Source: Syncephalis fuscata (Eukaryota > Zoopagomycota > Zoopagomycetes > Zoopagales > Piptocephalidaceae). Taken from it: 64,000 bases of DNA. Under the pieces are notes generated by a model. The model had not been told where the DNA came from. It saw only the letters and a list, made by a program, of their open reading frames with translations, and made no database searches. Shown one piece after another: positions 59,994 through 64,000 of this stretch. The stretch lies in contig JAHLTZ010000003.1 of NCBI GenBank assembly GCA_025786725.1, forward strand, positions 744,001 through 808,000, given 5' to 3'. A program made the position numbers and the translations under genes. Every line of letters starts with the position of its first letter. Positions within the stretch are counted from its first letter, which is position 1.

Positions 59994-61034
59994 GATGATT
60001 GTCGCTGAAATGTTTTTTGTATGCAAGTCCAAGAAATAAACCCGTAACAGTCTAATATGAAAAAAGAAAAGAGTAGTTGATTGTTTGAAGTAGTTCTGCA
60101 AGACAATTATATCCACTTGGTTGAATAGCAATATAAAACGCTCTTATCTATAACTGGCATGATTTGGGCATAATGTTTCTAAAAAAACACAAGGTTGAAT
60201 TAGCCGTTTCTATATAAAAAAGTATTTACTTCTGATTGGTCAACAGCAATTCGGAATTGTATTAGAATTTTCTAAATTTAATTACTGCTATATCCAGCTA
60301 TATTTAAATTGAAATTTCAAACCGCTGTCGTATTTAGTATTGCTTAATTGGATCATGTAAAATTCAAACTAAGCTAGCATGATTTACATTATATTTAGAT
60401 ATCAGTATTTCTACTACTTTGCCACCTTGTAATATCGTGCAAACGCGAAGGCAACACTAAAAGCTTAATGTTGACTACATCAATATATTGGTTAACATTG
60501 CAAAACACTACATTATTGTAAATACTACACCATTGTAAAATAATACAATCACAAAGCTTATCACAAATTGCACTCAAGCACAAGCAATGACTTGGTTGCT
60601 ATAATTTTACTCATGAAACACAGTGCTATTGCTATTCACGTGTCTGTCTTTTTGGCAAAATCCATGCTTAGTTTAATTCCCGACAGTGGAATAAACCAAT
60701 CACATAGTGTCTGAAATCTTCATTACATTTATAAATACATCCACACCAATTACATGCAGTAACATATGGTTGATAGCGACATTGAAACCAAACAAAGCAA
60801 CGAAAAAAAAAGAAAAATTGCAATATTGGTACATGAAAGAGTTGGTGCTATTGTGGTATATTCTTTTTTGCAATTCCATGATGTCATATATTAATATAAA
60901 AGCAAGTAATCCTGGTTAACATTCTTTTGTTTTAACACACACACACACGCACACACCCCATTTCCTTAACAATTTTCTTATTTTTTTAACAATAGTAAAA
61001 ACGAATCTAAATTTTAGAAACAGATACGATTAAA
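59994..61034. other. Intergenic with a CA microsatellite
   Basis: No supported gene. A (CA)n tract lies at about 60938-60957, close upstream of the secreted pseudokinase. The rest is AT-rich without structure that I can recognise. Confidence 0.4.
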
Positions 61035-62272
61035 ATGCAGCTACGCTTTGAAACGTTTACTTTTTGCTGTCTGCATACTATGCTGATTGGTATACAATAC
61101 GTTCTAGGTAATTACTATTATCCGACTGTATTTGTAGCTTTTTTAATATTAAATGCATTGATTTATGTTTATAATTATAGCATTGGATAAAACAATCGAG
61201 ACTCAATCATCAATAGTATCAGATATTAAATCTGCAACCACTAGCTCCTTTCCTAAAGCAATTATAAAACGTCCGGTGCATATGGACGAACAAAATTAAC
61301 CATTAAGCATTGGAATGAGCCAGTTGGTGACATCAATACTGCATTGGTGAATTATGATGGCACGGATGGGTTTTTAAAATGCAAGACAGATTATAGAGAT
61401 TTTGCAGCTGAAAATGCTGTCTTTAATGTAAACACCAATTTACTTTTAGCAAACAATGTTTCTCATATACAACAATTTTAGGCTATTCGTGATTCTAAAG
61501 CCCTCTTGGACAAAAATATGCTTTACAAGGGCAAGCGGTGGGTTACTTATAGACTAGATAGATTTAGCGTCAACAAAAAGTACTACTGCATAGTATCATC
61601 GCGTCAGGGCACTAAAACACTTAGACAGTTTGGTAAAGTCTTAGAATATTTGAAAAATATGCCCATGTACGCACACTGTTTGACCAAGTCACACGAGGTA
61701 GCTATTCGTTTTATTTGTAAGCCTGTATACTAATATACTATTAGGTGTGGTGTTTTTAAATTTTGCCAAAGTATCGGTCAACAATCTTACTCCGGATAGC
61801 ATTATTGTTGACGATTCAAATCCTAATAATCTAAAATTTACAATTGCCAACTTGGATCACGCTACTGTTTTTAAATCACGCAAAACAGGAGGAATACCTG
61901 GAAGACCACTAGAGTTTAGAGCAAACACAATCAATGAACAGTTTATGCCACCAGAGTATTTCATCAGAGAAAACTATGAAATGCAAAAGGAGACTCATGG
62001 GTTGTCGCTATGCTTATTTACTATTACTACCATAACAGTCTGCCAGATATGCTTAATGAAAATGGTAACACGCCGTCACCTTCCACCTTTGCGAAAACAA
62101 TGAAGCAACTATACGACTCGTCGCTTAAATCGCCCAAGAGTTGACTTTTGATTCTGTACAAACTAAACTACTTAGTATTGTTTCAAAAAACTACGTAAAG
62201 CTGTTTAACATCAATCCAGCTCGTCGTCCTACTTTGTTAGAGTACTTGACTCAAATAGCATCAAATAGTTGA
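61035..62272 (+). CDS. Secreted pseudokinase, paralogue of the 14-15 kb kinase
   Basis: The signal peptide starts at 61035 (MQLRFETFTFCCLHTMLIGI) and is split by an intron, as in the paralogue. DGFLKCKTDY keeps the beta-3 Lys. The catalytic loop is KVSVNNLTPDSIIVDD: His/Arg/Asp became Val/Asn/Asn and the loop Lys is Thr. The magnesium loop is IANLDHA, so the DFG Asp is also lost. FMPPEYF and GDSWVVAM are kept, and RRPTLLEYL is the subdomain XI Arg. It should therefore bind without phosphorylating. An intron of only 28 bp (61717-61744) is implied by alignment. Frame breaks lie near 61285, 61985-61988 (A-run) and 62137. The number of breaks leaves open that this copy is decaying rather than mis-assembled. 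Confidence 0.7.
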
Positions 62273-62587
62273 CTTTTACTGAATCTCGATAATGAATATG
62301 CTTGAAATAAAAGATGAATTATTTACAAACACTTGTAATGATATAATCGATATGCTGCAATATAATATTTATTTTATTATCCTTACATGTTTAAATCCTT
62401 CATTGAGCAATATATATATATACACGCAACTATTGGCATAGTACTAAAATAACCATTTTCACTTTAAAACGTGTAATACTAATTGTTAATGTAGACAGCT
62501 TATTATAAGATAAAAATGTCGTGGTATCCTTTTATTACACTAAAATATACTATTATAGGCTGTGTAGATGTGTATATATGAAAATAA

Positions 62588-64000
62588 TTAGCTGCTACTA
62601 GAAAAGTCTAACATAACGAATAGACCTGTAAATTGCTCTACATAGCCGAAATACGTTGATGTGACTACGCAGCCTTCACCGATATCGGCATCCGATGCAG
62701 CAGGCGATCGTCGACCTGGGCCAGCACTATCCGGTCGTCGTCGTACTCGCTCCACAGAAAAGCCGTCTTCAAGCCAGCCCAATGGCTCGCCATCTTTAAG
62801 ATCAATTCGACACCAACGACCGTCAGCATTAGCAGCACAGCCAATGCTTCCTACAGCCATTCGCGTGGCATCTGGCTGAGTGTCGGTGGTGGAGTTTATA
62901 GCGTTAAGGCCTGAACATGAATTGGTAATCTGCCACGGCCAGTGGCGTTGATGCAACAAATGGCCATCCGATAAACGAATAACCAAGCAGCGCTGGCTAG
63001 CCATTCTCATACGTCCTGCTTCCGATGCTGTCAGCGAGTCAGCCTCTGAGTCGGAACTACCATTCAGACTATTTGGATCAGCATCGCGTACAGAAATGGC
63101 AGATGCTGCTTGACGATATGGAACAGTAATAGTCGATCAGCACCGGGGAGTGGATGGACACGCACGGCCAATGCTGGTTGTGCCAATTGCCAAACAATCT
63201 TATTTGTTGTAGTGTCATGCAAGGCAAACTGATATTCCGAGTCTTGGCCTTCAAGCTGATACTGCAGCAATACACGATTGCGATCAACTGGAATAACACG
63301 CAATGATTGTGGATCAACACCTTCGATGGCCAATTCGCCTTGAAGTGATTGACGTTGGCCCAGTGTTGATAAATCATCGGCGTAGGTCGTTGTAGTTGAA
63401 GTGCTTTGTGATTTGTTATCTACTGTACGCGAGTTGAATGTATCCGTGCGTGATGATGAACTGCTAGTTGGAGATGCTACTGTAACTACAGTCGTTGACG
63501 ATGAAAACGACGCATCATCTGCAGCTTCATTGGCATTTAGACTTGTATTAGATGTACCGCTACTGCTATTTGTATCACTTTTAAGAACAACTTGACGCCA
63601 GCAAAGCTGTCGACGTGGTCCCCGCACTTCACCTAAATACATAACAGCTGCACGTTCGTCCTGAGCTTGTAGACAGCTGGTGCGTACAGGTGCATGTAGC
63701 TGTCCAACAAGACGTAGGCCACGCGCTAAATCGTAGACAGAGCATGTATCCTGGTCAAATGCCCATCTATGCACTAGAAGCCATCGTCCGCTTAGCATTC
63801 GAAGATTGCGGCCAGGTGGCATCCATACACGCACACGTGCCAGACTGTTTTCCCCGGCCAGATCGGAGGTAGAACGTACACAAAGAGCATGGCGTTGGGT
63901 ACCAAATTCAGATACAAATCCAGCAAGAATTACAATGTAGCGATCGTTAAGACGTACATCGGCTACTCCCGTAAAGGTCAGTCCAATGCCGGATCCGGTT
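62588..64000 (-). CDS. F-box-family propeller protein (paralogue 3), partial
   Basis: The gene enters from the right edge, so the N-terminal F-box is not seen. The visible part has LNDRYIVILAGFVSEF, SGRWLLVHRWAFDQDTCSVY and DLARGLRLVGQL. These align with the DRF, SGQW and VYDL strands of 6962-8518 and 9571-11220. A Ser/Thr-rich insert lies near residues encoded by 63390-63590. One missing base near 63113 (LLLFH then RQAASAISVRDA) joins the last third, which ends GLFVMLDFSSSS. The GC content is clearly higher than in the other two paralogues. Confidence 0.55.

Noticed and set aside
60707..60919. 70-codon plus-strand frame
   Set aside because: Composition matches spacer and no domain is seen.
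1..64000. tRNA, rRNA and CRISPR signals
   Set aside because: I looked for A/B-box-like pairs, rRNA-like blocks and regularly spaced repeats and found none that hold up.

Overview
The window is AT-rich nuclear DNA from a eukaryote with compact genes. Most introns are 45-70 bp with GTAAGT-like donors and TAG/CAG acceptors, and some neighbouring genes are only 41-93 bp apart. The gene set points to a fungus: a RAX1-like RGS membrane protein, a hybrid histidine kinase, a proteinase K-type subtilisin, an ERV46 cargo receptor, a SEN1 N-terminal domain and a PGS1 cardiolipin-pathway synthase. An Atg16 with a WD40 propeller and a CDK5RAP1 methylthiotransferase are not yeast-like, so I infer an early-diverging fungus, perhaps Zoopagomycota-like. 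The lineage is inference only.

Layout. 0-6 kb: SEN1/senataxin N-terminal part (minus, cut by the window edge), CDK5RAP1 (plus), RAX1-like (minus). 6-14 kb: decayed repeat A, two paralogous F-box/propeller genes, the AAGAB/IRC6 adaptin chaperone and repeat B. 14-16.3 kb: a secreted protein kinase-like gene and two small divergent unrecognised genes. 17-32 kb is dense housekeeping: 3-methylcrotonyl-CoA carboxylase alpha, PGS1, CTF18 and a very large helical-repeat protein I cannot name. 32-37 kb: hybrid histidine kinase. 37-43 kb: gene-poor, with simple repeats, repeat copies C and D, and ERV46. 43-52 kb: a divergent pair, ATG16 with WD40 and an FG nucleoporin of the Nup159/Nup214 type. 52-64 kb is accessory: secreted subtilisin, 4-coumarate-CoA-ligase-like enzyme, repeat E, glutathione S-transferase, a secreted tandem-repeat protein, a secreted pseudokinase paralogous to the 14-15 kb kinase, and a third F-box/propeller paralogue running off the right edge.

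Two lineage-specific families stand out: the secreted kinase/pseudokinase pair and the three F-box/propeller paralogues. Both lie beside the decayed transposon-like repeats, while the 17-37 kb core has none.

About two dozen single-base frame breaks interrupt otherwise convincing genes, many at short homopolymers. I read most as base-calling or assembly indels. Gene spans are therefore given across the breaks, and gene models here need raw-read support. No rRNA, tRNA or CRISPR array was seen.
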